NCBI GenBank assembly: GCA_963722555.1
Contig: CAVRNQ010000003.1
Coordinates: forward strand, 434,001-498,000
From: Bog-366 sp963722555
GTDB taxonomy: Bacteria > Acidobacteriota > Terriglobia > UBA7540
DNA length: 64,000 nt
Direction: 5' to 3'
The notes under the pieces were generated by a model that was given only the letters and a program-made list of their open reading frames with translations, was not told the DNA's origin and did no database searches. Below, piece by piece: positions 1 through 7,606 of this stretch. The number at the start of each line of letters is the position of its first letter. Position 1 is the stretch's first letter. The position numbers were made by a program, and so were the translations under genes.

Positions 1-384
1 TGTGTCGCCGGGCGTGGCGTGCCAGTCAAAGCCGACTCCGGGAAGGTGCAGCTTACGATATGTTCCCAGGATTCCCTGGGGCGTGACCACGGCGGCGGAA
101 TTGAATATCTGGCCACCGGCGCGTTCCAGCAACCCCAGGACGGCGGTGCAATCCAGGGCCCGGACGGCTGCCAGCAGTTTTTCCGTGGAAGGGCCGGGCA
201 CTGCTTCGCTCACGGGGCGGGCTTCCTCGCGACTCGTGAAGCAGTAGCCGCTCAGCGCGCACTCGGGAAAGACCACCAGCTTCGCGCCCGCCTGCGCAGC
301 CGACTCGAGATGGGCGAGCACCTTTTCGAGATTACGTTCCTTGGCGAAAAGTTCGATGTCCATCTGGACGGCCGCGACCTTCAT
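1..384 (-). CDS. Carbon-nitrogen hydrolase (nitrilase family), N-terminal part, runs off window
   Basis: Read on the minus strand, an open frame starts at the ATG at 384 and continues to the window edge without a stop (128 codons). An AGGAGG box sits six bases upstream of the ATG (about 390-395), which fixes the start. The product begins MKVAAVQMDI. It contains FPECALSGY at about residue 40, holding the catalytic Glu of the nitrilase fold, and YRKLHLPG at about residue 111, holding the catalytic Lys. The Cys of the triad would lie beyond the window. Members hydrolyse nitriles, amides or N-carbamoyl compounds in the cytoplasm; the substrate cannot be told from this half. Confidence 0.85.
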   Translation of the reverse strand, partial: MKVAAVQMDIELFAKERNLEKVLAHLESAAQAGAKLVVFPECALSGYCFTSREEARPVSEAVPGPSTEKLLAAVRALDCTAVLGLLERAGGQIFNSAAVVTPQGILGTYRKLHLPGVGFDWHATPGDT

Positions 385-719
385 GAATGCCTCCTGAATG
401 TGGAGAAGCCACCCGTATTCTAGCAGCAATCGAGGCTTCCTGCAGGCCCCGGGAGGTTGTCAGCTCGTGGCTCGCAACTTCCTCCCGCCGCTGAAGAGTG
501 CCACGAAGCTCTGAGGTTTGATCGCCCAGGCTGAGGGCAACGAAAGCGAGAGGCTGCTCTCTTCGCAGAGGGGAGAAGAATTGATGGGGGCACGGGAGCA
601 TAGGCGTTAACTTAACTGTATGAGCTGCCCGAAAGCCCGCCTAGGCGGACTTCCGAGGATGCCGAAGACCTTGGGTTAACGCTTATGGGGCTTGCGTCCG
701 CGCTTTCACGAACCACGCC
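385..719. other. Intergenic, no gene recognised
   Basis: This gap separates the nitrilase start from the end of the next minus-strand gene. An 89-codon minus-strand frame covers part of it but overlaps the nitrilase start and ribosome binding site, and its protein resembles nothing I know. Short GTTAAC-containing stretches near 607 and 674 are the only visible structure. Confidence 0.5.
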
Positions 720-1400
720 CTACTTGAATCTGAAAACAATTCCTGCGCTGGGGACAATATTGTGGCTGGTCCCCGTGATGAAGCTGGGTTGGCCAGTCAC
801 GTAGTCTTGGAGCTCCAGCCGCAGGGCGAAATGCCGTTGCAGGACGAGGTCGGCCCCGCCCCCGTAATTCCAGGCGAACTGGTAACCGTTGTCCGAGTTG
901 AACGGCCAGGTTCCTGAAGGGGCCCCAAGAACAACCTGGGGTCCACTGAAACGGTTCGCTCCCAGGCCGGCAGTGGCAAACGGCTGGATAGGTGTCTTGG
1001 CCCAGAGATAGTGGACATAGTTGAAGGAAATAAGATCGACGCGATTGTAGGGTGATCCCACCGGCCCTGTCGCCTGCTGAACTGAGAACCGGTTGGGGGA
1101 GTAAGCATAGCTTGCTTCCAAGGCGTCACGCCGCGTGAACCGGAGGCGCGCACCGGCGATAAGACGCCCCGTCTTGGAGAACGAGCTGGTCACGGCGCCT
1201 GAGGGGCAGGGGGGACATCCTGAGGGGGTGCAGACCGTTGGACACGCGGTGGTGGGTATCAGGGCGCTGCCACCATTTAGGAAAGAGCCACCGCCTTCGG
1301 CAAAGATTTCGAAACGCGGAGGACGGTTCTGCGCGCGAGCGCAAGGGAAAACTGAGAGCAGAACCAAAATGATCGGCAGGATTAATCGGACGTTTCGCAT
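720..1400 (-). CDS. Outer-membrane beta-barrel protein
   Basis: A 226-residue protein with an N-terminal signal peptide (MRNVRLILPIILVLLSVF, probable cleavage after CARA). The mature part alternates short hydrophobic beta strands with Gly/Ser/Asn-rich turns, for example around LEASYAYSPNRF and LISFNYVHYLW. It ends in the aromatic-terminated strand IVFRFK, typical of small eight-stranded outer-membrane barrels. Acidobacteria carry many such orphan barrels; a specific ligand cannot be inferred. Its nearest same-strand neighbour is the radical SAM gene, about 140 bases upstream. Confidence 0.7.
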   Translation of the reverse strand: MRNVRLILPIILVLLSVFPCARAQNRPPRFEIFAEGGGSFLNGGSALIPTTACPTVCTPSGCPPCPSGAVTSSFSKTGRLIAGARLRFTRRDALEASYAYSPNRFSVQQATGPVGSPYNRVDLISFNYVHYLWAKTPIQPFATAGLGANRFSGPQVVLGAPSGTWPFNSDNGYQFAWNYGGGADLVLQRHFALRLELQDYVTGQPSFITGTSHNIVPSAGIVFRFK

Positions 1401-1543
1401 ACCGCGCCTTTCCGGCGCCGGAACCCTCGGCAGAGGTTAACACCGCTGGGGTGTCCAGTCGCCCAATCCAAGTGTGTGCATAGCGTGCCGGCTCTTGGGA
1501 TGTGGCCGGTATTCATGGGGTTGGCTGTCGCGCCGATTTTGGC

Positions 1544-2683
1544 TCAGCAGTTGTCGGCGTGCCCATTGCGGCTGAAGACGCGGCTCTTGACGTTATCCTT
1601 GAGCAGCGTCCAGAACGAGGCGTCGAGGTAAGAGCGAATGGAGACGTAGCACTCGCCGCATTGATTCGCGGGCACCCACTTTTCGAGGATTTCCTGGTGC
1701 GAAGTGTAGGTCTGGTCGAACATCGAGCAGGGGCGCAGGCCGCCCGTGGGCGTCACCACCATAAAGCGGCGGCCGGCCTGGCAGCCGGGAATGGTTCCGC
1801 GCAGGAAGAAGTCGTGAATGCCCGAAAGCGTCCAGGGAGAGTTGGCGATGCGGCCGTTCCGGGCCTTGAGCGCGAGCAGTTCATCCAGGGTGCGCCGCAG
1901 TTGGTCGAGATCATCAACCGAGCTGATGTAATGGTCCAGGCTGTGCGTGCGCAGCGGCGTGTAAGCGCTATAGGAAATGTTCACGCCCCACTGCTTGGCG
2001 CGTTCGTAAGTCTCGCGCAGGGCCGGCAGGTTCTCGCGCGTGATGGCGGTATTCATCGCCACGTCGTCAAAGCCGTGCGCGGCGAGAGCCGGCACCAGCT
2101 TCGCCAAGTGTGCATAGAGGCCAGGCGAGCGCCGGAAGGCGTCGTGGCGCTCGTCGGGGAAATCCAGGGAGACGGAGAACTGGTTCACGCCCAGCGCCCG
2201 CAACGCCAGATACTTCTCTTCCGTGAACAGGCGGCCGTTGGTGACCAGGATCGTGTAGGGCAGTCCGCTGGGTTCTTTCACAGCGCGCACGATTTCTTCC
2301 AGGTCCTTGCGGAGTAACGGCTCGCCGCCCGACAACTGCACCGCCATGGGCTTGAGCTCGGCGCGCAGCCGGCCGTAATCGGCTGCCTGCAGTAGGCCCT
2401 CCGGGTCCGGCTTGATGCCGCCTTTGTCGCAATGCTGGCAGTTCGCCGTGCAGGAATACGTCAGCTCGAAGGAGACCACCAAGGGACGGTCCGTGCAAAA
2501 ACTCCATGTCCCTCTGGCGATCATGCGGGCGGCGCGCGCAAACGGTATGGTTCTCACAAAGGACTCCCTGAGACAGATTACGAAGCCTGGGAATCTTGGA
2601 TAGCGCGGAGATGGATCGGATTCCTTCCGCGCCTCCAGGGCAAATTCTCGGAGCAGTGCGAGGTTCCTTGAACTTTCTAGCAT
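1544..2683 (-). CDS. Radical SAM protein with SPASM-like C-terminus
   Basis: The protein contains SFELTYSCTANCQHC, the CX3CX2C cluster that binds the SAM-cleaving [4Fe-4S] centre (about residues 78-85 from the start used). QLSGGEPLL follows as the SAM-contacting GGE motif. The C-terminal part has further cysteines (GCQAGRR, LRPCSMF, CGECY) resembling a reduced SPASM domain that would hold an auxiliary cluster. This points to peptide or cofactor modification, or anaerobic oxidoreduction, in the cytoplasm; no substrate peptide gene is visible next to it. Start: ATG at 2683 gives a natural N-terminus but its AAGGAG box is only one base away; the frame extends to ATG 2725 and GTG 2731, so the start is uncertain. 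Confidence 0.8.
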   Translation of the reverse strand: MLESSRNLALLREFALEARKESDPSPRYPRFPGFVICLRESFVRTIPFARAARMIARGTWSFCTDRPLVVSFELTYSCTANCQHCDKGGIKPDPEGLLQAADYGRLRAELKPMAVQLSGGEPLLRKDLEEIVRAVKEPSGLPYTILVTNGRLFTEEKYLALRALGVNQFSVSLDFPDERHDAFRRSPGLYAHLAKLVPALAAHGFDDVAMNTAITRENLPALRETYERAKQWGVNISYSAYTPLRTHSLDHYISSVDDLDQLRRTLDELLALKARNGRIANSPWTLSGIHDFFLRGTIPGCQAGRRFMVVTPTGGLRPCSMFDQTYTSHQEILEKWVPANQCGECYVSIRSYLDASFWTLLKDNVKSRVFSRNGHADNC

Positions 2684-3002
2684 ACTCCTTTCGGAGCTTC
2701 CTTCACAAGCTTGAGGTTCTGGCATATGCACTTATGTCAAATAATCCTGCAATATATTGAGTTCCAGGTGCCTGGCGCCCGACAACCACAACGCACATTT
2801 GACTATTGGCCATTCTCAGTTTGGCTGATGTCACATGGCAAATTGCTCGTTGACGCATGATTCGCCCGGCGTTCTCGCCGCGGGGCTGCGCCTGACGCGC
2901 CAGCCGATCCTGGTGGAGGTCCGCGCGACGGGCTCTGCGCGGTTTGTTGTTCTCGTTCCCGCTCGCGCCGAAGTTGGGTTTGCGGTTACAATCGGGAATA
3001 CG

Positions 3003-3341
3003 ATGGAGCGAGACAAGTTCCAGGCTCTCGTCGAGCAAGCTCTGGATGGCCTGCCCGAGCCGTTTCGCGAACGGCTCACCAACGTAGCCATCATCGTGGA
3101 AGACTTGCCGCCGGCAGGAGTGGAGAACCAAGGAATATTGCTGGGCCTCTTTCACGGCATCCCACGCACGGAAAAGAGCGTCTTCTATTCCAGCCCGCCC
3201 GACCACATTTTTCTGTACCAGAAAAACATCGAGGCCGTCTCGAGAAGCGAGGCGGACGTGCGCCGCGAGATCCGCGAGACGCTGCTGCACGAAGTGGGGC
3301 ACTATTTCGGGCTCAGTGAAGACGAATTGCGCGGATTCTGA
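3003..3341 (+). CDS. Minimal zinc metallopeptidase (zincin) family protein
   Basis: A 112-residue soluble protein ending in LLHEVGHYFGLSEDELRGF. HEVGH is the zinc-binding HExxH signature and the downstream Asp (GLSED) is the third ligand of the minimal metalloprotease family found as single-domain proteins in many bacteria. The frame is open further upstream (to 2835), but MERDKFQALVEQALDGLP at 3003 is the family-like N-terminus and the upstream part is low-quality sequence. A second partial copy of its last 49 codons lies at 4771-4917, on the far side of the toxin-antitoxin pair. The cellular substrate is unknown. Confidence 0.75.
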   Translation: MERDKFQALVEQALDGLPEPFRERLTNVAIIVEDLPPAGVENQGILLGLFHGIPRTEKSVFYSSPPDHIFLYQKNIEAVSRSEADVRREIRETLLHEVGHYFGLSEDELRGF

Positions 3342-3508
3342 CGCGACCAGCCCGGATTTCCCGCCACGGGTTTGGAAGGGCGGGAGTTTAGTCCCGCCGT
3401 TTCAGGACGTTCCCGATTACTCCTCTGTCTCGCGCCCCGGCGCGGCGCGGCCACCGGCGGTGCTGTGCTGCTCATTCCGAAACTCTTCTCGCGCCGCGAA
3501 GAAGACGC

Positions 3509-3647
3509 TCACCACAGAGCGCACAGAGACCACAGAGAAAAGCACTTCTGCTGGTGCGGGCAGGGAGGGACTACGGTTCTTCAGTTTGTTGACCCACAGT
3601 TCTTATCTGCGTCTATTCTCCGTGACCTCTGTGGCCTCTGTGGTGAA
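3509..3647. repeat. Palindromic dispersed repeat of the CACAGAG type
   Basis: The left arm is rich in CACAGAG words (accacagagcgcacagag) and the right arm carries the complement (acctctgtggcctctgtggt), giving a long imperfect hairpin. Such CACAGAG arrays are frequent intergenic repeats in environmental bacterial genomes. Just beyond it, 3690-3749 encodes a peptide ending EHSKTRPLDEIL, which looks like the tail of a lost gene. Confidence 0.65.
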
Positions 3648-3817
3648 ATCCTTCTTGGGTTGCGGCCGGCAGCCGCGCTGCGCTGCTTGTTCGCCGAGAA
3701 GGCGCTCGACGAGCATAGCAAGACCCGTCCGCTGGACGAAATCCTGTGATCCACTCGCGCCCCACGCGCGAGTTCAGGATGGTTGCAACCCTTTGCGAAC
3801 GCGGGTAGGATATTCCT

Positions 3818-4096
3818 ATGGAAAACATCGCTATTCAAAAGGCGGATGAACTGCCCTCCGACGCCCGCCGGGCGGTGGAACGAGTTCTGGGCCGCGCCCT
3901 CGAGCAGGACGAAGAGGTGAGCATCATGGCCTTATCACCTCATGCGGCGCCGACCGGAGAGGCGCGCAAGGCTTTGGCCCGTCAGTTGGAAGCTCGGATC
4001 AACAAGACGGCTGAACGCGTGCGAGACGTTTCCACAGAGGAGCAGGAGTCGGCAATCGATGAGGCGGTAAATCACGTCCGCTCCCAACCGAAATGA
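3818..4096 (+). CDS. Putative antitoxin paired with PIN toxin
   Basis: A 92-residue, charged, mostly helical protein starting MENIAIQKADELP, with an AGGA box 8 bases upstream. Its stop overlaps the start of the PIN gene by four bases (ATGA at 4093-4096), the arrangement expected of a co-translated antitoxin. The stretch LGRALEQDEEVSIMAL followed by HAAPTG resembles short proteins that precede COG1569-type PIN genes. No DNA-binding fold is obvious. The antitoxin role is inferred from position and size. Confidence 0.65.
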   Translation: MENIAIQKADELPSDARRAVERVLGRALEQDEEVSIMALSPHAAPTGEARKALARQLEARINKTAERVRDVSTEEQESAIDEAVNHVRSQPK

Positions 4097-4524
4097 GAAT
4101 TGTTCTCGACACGAACATCCTCGTTCGTGCCCACGTCAAAGCCCAGGGCCCGGCGCGGGAAGCCCTGCTCAAGATCATCTCCGGAAGCCACGTCCTGATC
4201 ACTTCGCCGTTTCTGTTGCGCGAGGTGGAACGCGCACTGGCCTATCCTCGTTTGCAGAAACTTTGGCGGCTCAGTTTGCAGGATATCCAAGAACACGTGC
4301 AGTTGCTGGTAGAGGTCTCCGAGCTTGTCCACCCGATCATGGAAGTGCGCGTTGTCCTTGGAGATTCGAACGATGACCCCGTGATCTATACCGCCGTCTC
4401 GGGCAAAGCGGACGCTCTATGCACGCTGGACAGCGATTTTTTTGAGCCGGGGGTTGTGGCGTTCTGTCGGCGCCAGGGAATCTCCATTCTCAACGACGTA
4501 GAGTTGCTCCAAAGGTTGTCTTAG
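4093..4524 (+). CDS. PIN-domain ribonuclease, putative toxin (COG1569-like)
   Basis: A 143-residue protein beginning MRIVLDTNILVRA, where the first acidic residue of the PIN active site is D6. A conserved Glu follows in REVERAL, then DSNDDPVIYTA and LDSDFF give the remaining metal-binding acids. PIN proteins of this group cleave RNA and act as toxins held by a neighbouring antitoxin. All four acidic positions are visible, so the enzyme is predicted active. It overlaps the upstream antitoxin gene by 4 bases. The pair sits between an intact zincin gene and that gene's truncated duplicate. Confidence 0.8.
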   Translation: MRIVLDTNILVRAHVKAQGPAREALLKIISGSHVLITSPFLLREVERALAYPRLQKLWRLSLQDIQEHVQLLVEVSELVHPIMEVRVVLGDSNDDPVIYTAVSGKADALCTLDSDFFEPGVVAFCRRQGISILNDVELLQRLS

Positions 4525-4770
4525 ATCCGCGGCTTTGAATTGTCAATTGGGCACGAATTGTACGGATTGGACTGGGCTGCCGCCCGCTCGGCGTCCTGGA
4601 AGGCTCAACCGTCGTTTGGTTCTGGATCGGCACTCACGCCGAATGCGACCGCCTGCGTGGCTGATCACGCCTGACGGTCAATTCGGCGCCCGATTTGACC
4701 GCGGGTTCGCGGTTAATCAAGAGGCCCAGGTCAGAAAAGGTCGCCGCGGCGATACCGTGGCTGTTCCACG

Positions 4771-4917
4771 CCGCCCGACCACATTTTTCTGTACCAGAAA
4801 AACATCGAGGCCATCTCGAGAAGCGAGGCGGACGTGCGCCGCGAAATCCGCCAGACGCTGCTGCACGAAGTGGGGCACTACTTCGGGCTCAGTGAAGAAG
4901 AATTGCGCGGTTTCTGA
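4771..4917 (+). pseudogene. Truncated second copy of the zincin gene 3' end
   Basis: This stretch encodes the same C-terminus as the gene ending at 3341, from the Pro-Pro-Asp-His segment through HEVGHYFGLSEEELRGF and stop. Over about 147 bases I count six substitutions; three are silent and three give conservative changes (Val/Ile, Glu/Gln, Asp/Glu). In frame upstream there is a stop at 4714-4716 and no start codon before the homology, so it cannot be translated as a complete gene. The conservative pattern suggests that it diverged from a functional relative before truncation, rather than being a fresh local copy. Confidence 0.8.
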
Positions 4918-4983
4918 AAGCGTAGCGGCGCCCTTTAGGGCGGCATATTTGTCATTCTCAACATGCCCGGCTGAAGCCGGCCT

Positions 4984-5220
4984 CTACGTTCGGTAGCGGC
5001 CGCGGCCGAGGAATTCCACCAGACCCAGGTCGCGCAACACCTGCAATTGCTGGCGGATTTTGTCGAGTACGTGGCGGTTGGCGGGGTGCAACTTCTGGAG
5101 GTGCGCGGCGAAAGCGTAAACGTCCTGGAGAGTGAACTCGGCCTTGTCGAGCGCCCGCACGACATTGAGAACGTCCAGTGTCCAGCCCCGTATCGTGTAT
5201 GAGATCTTCGAGCCGCCGAG
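4984..5220 (-). pseudogene. C-terminal remnant of a DpnI/Dam-replacing-type restriction enzyme
   Basis: The minus-strand frame ending at the stop at 4984-4986 encodes about 65 residues, starting near GWTLDVLNVVRALDKAEF and including DVYAFAAHLQKLHPANRHVL, KIRQQLQVLRDLGLVEF and LGRGRYRT. This is the winged-helix domain that closes DpnI-like and Dam-replacing-type nucleases, which read methylated DNA. An in-frame stop lies just upstream (about 5227-5229), and the sequence above it reads protein-like only in another frame, so the nuclease domain is lost or frameshifted. It lies 0.7 kb from the Dam-containing operon. Identification rests on remembered family consensus. Confidence 0.7.
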
Positions 5221-5300
5221 GACGAGCTAATGTTGCCCAGAGTTCCTGCCGATTACTTGTGAGGAATGCATTTAGAGGGAGGAGGGCGGCTGTGGCGGGA

Positions 5301-5483
5301 ATGGGTCGGCGTAAGGGAAGACGGCGCGCGAGGCTCACGCCCTTGGAGGACCACTGCTGGGTCTTCGCCTTCTGCTATTACTTGGACGAGGGCAAATCGG
5401 ACGCGGAGGCGGATCGCCTGGCTTGGCGCGACATGCTTTCGGAATTCCCAAGACTCAGGTTTTACGACGGGTGCGAACCGTAA
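5301..5483 (+). CDS. Small conserved-looking protein, function unknown
   Basis: A 60-residue frame starting at MGRRKGRRRARLTPLEDHCW and continuing with YLDEGKSDAEADRLAWRDML and a C-terminus FPRLRFYDGCEP. The second half has the compact, charged helical character of small phage- or plasmid-type proteins, and its codon use looks coding. The first 15 residues are very basic. The frame is open further upstream, but that part overlaps the nuclease remnant on the other strand. The start has only a weak GGCGGG box. No function is assigned. Confidence 0.45.
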   Translation: MGRRKGRRRARLTPLEDHCWVFAFCYYLDEGKSDAEADRLAWRDMLSEFPRLRFYDGCEP

Positions 5484-5496
5484 ACGCGCTGCAGCA

Positions 5497-5877
5497 TCAC
5501 GCCTTGGATCGTTTTCTCTTCAGTGTCGATTTCAGGTGGACGGTTTTCTCGGAGCCAGTGAAGAATTCTCGAGTCGCGTCGTAACGGAGGATACGGGGCA
5601 CCCTTCCATCTTTGCACTGCTTGTTGCTTTCCCTGTGACCACGGTTGAAACCGCGGCGATACCACCTCACGGCCAGGTCACCGACCAGGTCCTGCAGGCA
5701 GTCACGTAGTCCATGGCGAGGCCGGTCCTTCTCATTCCCGAGAAATTCCATTATTGCAGTGATGGTCTTGTTGAGCGAAGCGGAAGCGCCCCTAGCAAAT
5801 TCGTCTTTCATAGCTATTGCCTCTGACAAGCTCTTGTATATCGTCTTTAGTTGCGATAGTTCCCATACGCTCGCCAT
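5497..5877 (-). CDS. Hypothetical protein, last gene of the Dam/DGQHR operon
   Basis: A 126-residue soluble protein starting at ATG 5877 (an in-frame TTG lies directly before it). The N-terminal half is helical (LKTIYKSLSEAIAMKDEFAR), and the C-terminus is basic (HLKSTLKRKRSKA), suggesting nucleic-acid contact. It begins about 18 bases after the DGQHR gene stop and shares the lower GC of that operon. I do not recognise a family. Confidence 0.55.
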   Translation of the reverse strand: MASVWELSQLKTIYKSLSEAIAMKDEFARGASASLNKTITAIMEFLGNEKDRPRHGLRDCLQDLVGDLAVRWYRRGFNRGHRESNKQCKDGRVPRILRYDATREFFTGSEKTVHLKSTLKRKRSKA

Positions 5878-5895
5878 CAAAGGAACAACCGACGG

Positions 5896-7044
5896 TTAGA
5901 TCCCAGACCTCATTTTGAGCATATGGTAGAGGGCAACTTCTCCGCTGGTGCCCGGCTTGAAATTATCGGTGTTGAATTCGTCGTCATCGATCTTGATGCG
6001 CTGGAATATCTGTTTCCCAAAATCTTCAGCCTTGGGAACGCCACCTGGTCCAGTCACGTGCAGATAAGCATCTCTCAGAAACCTCATCAACCCGCGGAAC
6101 CCATTTGTCTTATTGAGGATTAGTCCGCGCCCCGTCGCGGCCCATGCCTTTGGCCACCTTGACCGAACCGCGTCAAAATAGTTGCATATTACGTCGGCGA
6201 TTGCCATATCCTTTTCGTCGATCATCATGTTTCTGAAAATTAGAGATTGCGATTCCTGCGCGCCAGCTTTACGGAGAGGTTTGTCCCGCATATATAGATC
6301 CCTATCGAGCACAGGGTCTTTCGACAGGTAGGGTAGCAGCGCCTCAACAAAGGTTGCTTGAGTCAGCGTTTCGTTGAATCGACCCTCGGTTGCAACTCCG
6401 AGACGTTTGATCTTGTGATAAAACGGGCTCTTTTCGTCCAGATCAAGTGCCACCGCAACGTTATGACAAAGCTTTTGCGGGCTACGCGACTTTGCAAGGT
6501 CAAGTAGATCATACGCAAGGCTCTTGCTGACCTTCGTTTGAGTAAGATTCACAGTGGAAAAGATATACCCTTCCTGGGCCACATCAATGTCCACGAAGAT
6601 GCATACATTGATGTCAAAGTCTGAGCCTGTGAACTTCTTTAGAGCTTCGATCCGGTGCTGGCCGTCAATAACCTTCGCAATGCGCTTATAGAATACGTCT
6701 TTGTCGGGGTCTTCAGGATCCAGATAATTAGAAAGCCTCAGAGTTCCTTGCGTTTCGTCATAGTCAGCACATACCCCATCGACGGAAAGGACAACGGAAG
6801 TTGGAAAACACGCGTCCGCGGTTGTTACATACTGTGCGATATCCTTGACTCTATCCAGGTTAAGCGGCCGCTGGATCCCTAGATAGGTTTCGAACCCCCG
6901 CTCACTGAGGATACGCCTGACATCGAATTCAGTGATTTCGCACAGGCGTTTGGCATCGAGCACGCCTATATAAAACTCTCCGATCGGCTGTTTGAGCTTC
7001 TGGACCGGAAAAACAAAGGATTTCGGATCTTCTTTATGTTTCAT
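5896..7044 (-). CDS. DGQHR-domain protein (DndB-like superfamily)
   Basis: A 382-residue soluble protein with the diagnostic DGQHR motif at residues 127-131 (KVIDGQHRIEAL), followed by NVCIFVDID and FSTVNLTQTKVSKSLAYDLL, matching the order seen in DGQHR/ParB-like fold proteins. The best-known relative, DndB, binds DNA and controls phosphorothioate modification genes; other members sit in mobile and defence loci with no assigned role. No dndCDE genes are nearby, so the role here is open. Its ATG overlaps the stop of the membrane protein gene by 4 bases (7041-7044), so the two are translationally coupled. The gene is noticeably less GC-rich than the window average. Confidence 0.85.
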   Translation of the reverse strand: MKHKEDPKSFVFPVQKLKQPIGEFYIGVLDAKRLCEITEFDVRRILSERGFETYLGIQRPLNLDRVKDIAQYVTTADACFPTSVVLSVDGVCADYDETQGTLRLSNYLDPEDPDKDVFYKRIAKVIDGQHRIEALKKFTGSDFDINVCIFVDIDVAQEGYIFSTVNLTQTKVSKSLAYDLLDLAKSRSPQKLCHNVAVALDLDEKSPFYHKIKRLGVATEGRFNETLTQATFVEALLPYLSKDPVLDRDLYMRDKPLRKAGAQESQSLIFRNMMIDEKDMAIADVICNYFDAVRSRWPKAWAATGRGLILNKTNGFRGLMRFLRDAYLHVTGPGGVPKAEDFGKQIFQRIKIDDDEFNTDNFKPGTSGEVALYHMLKMRSGI

Positions 7045-7592
7045 TGCCTGTGCCCACGGTATGCAGAAAAAAAGTCGTTTTCTTGCTTTCTGAGCTCGTC
7101 ACGGACGTTAGGCACTTGGTGGACGTGATAAACAGTTCCAATATACAGCAGCACAACCGAAGCCACAAACATTCCACTAGAAACAACCAGGGTAAAATGG
7201 GGATTCATGCTTTTGCCAGACGCCAATGCTCCGAAGCAAAAGGCTGAAACAAGGTCTATGATTGCAATTAGGAACATATGCGAAAGTCTGCTGGGAAATT
7301 CACGTCGCGCACCGCGCGGGTCCACCAATGCTATCCAAAAAATCGGCGCGAGGAGCGCAGTACAGTACATATACAGCTCGCCGTGCGCAATAGGACTCTG
7401 CACGGCTGCCTTGAAGGCCGCAAAGTCCAACTGATCCCCAGATCCAAACACCATCAATGACGCAAGCCATAGAGGTGCTGTTGACAATCCGGTGATCACT
7501 GCCATCTGCTTTGCGGAGTCCCAGTGGTCGTTGACTGTACAATCAACCAGACCACCGATAAGGGGAATCCATCTGAAGCGATTTCGCCACAT
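7041..7592 (-). CDS. Four-helix integral membrane protein in the Dam/DGQHR operon
   Basis: From ATG 7592 (GAGAGGGG box about 9 bases upstream) the product is 183 residues; an alternative TTG at 7610 would overlap the methylase stop by four bases. Four hydrophobic segments are visible, roughly residues 30-50, 72-90, 104-124 and 132-155 (for example FLIAIIDLVSAFCFGALA), with a charged C-terminal tail RDELRKQENDFFSAYRGHRQ facing one side. I do not recognise the family. Small membrane proteins coupled to DNA-modification genes are often effectors that permeabilise or signal at the membrane; that reading is inference only. Confidence 0.7.
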   Translation of the reverse strand: MWRNRFRWIPLIGGLVDCTVNDHWDSAKQMAVITGLSTAPLWLASLMVFGSGDQLDFAAFKAAVQSPIAHGELYMYCTALLAPIFWIALVDPRGARREFPSRLSHMFLIAIIDLVSAFCFGALASGKSMNPHFTLVVSSGMFVASVVLLYIGTVYHVHQVPNVRDELRKQENDFFSAYRGHRQ

Positions 7593-7606
7593 ACTTCGAA
7601 CCCCTC

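Noticed and set aside
1502..2317. Long plus-strand open frame (271 codons)
   Set aside because: It is the antisense shadow of the radical SAM gene, which has clear motifs.
2703..3302. Minus-strand open frame opposite the zincin gene
   Set aside because: The plus strand carries HEVGH and a duplicated, selectively constrained 3' end; the minus product resembles nothing.
3509..3647. CACAGAG words considered as a CRISPR-like array
   Set aside because: The words are short, irregularly spaced and arranged as a palindrome, with no unique spacers.
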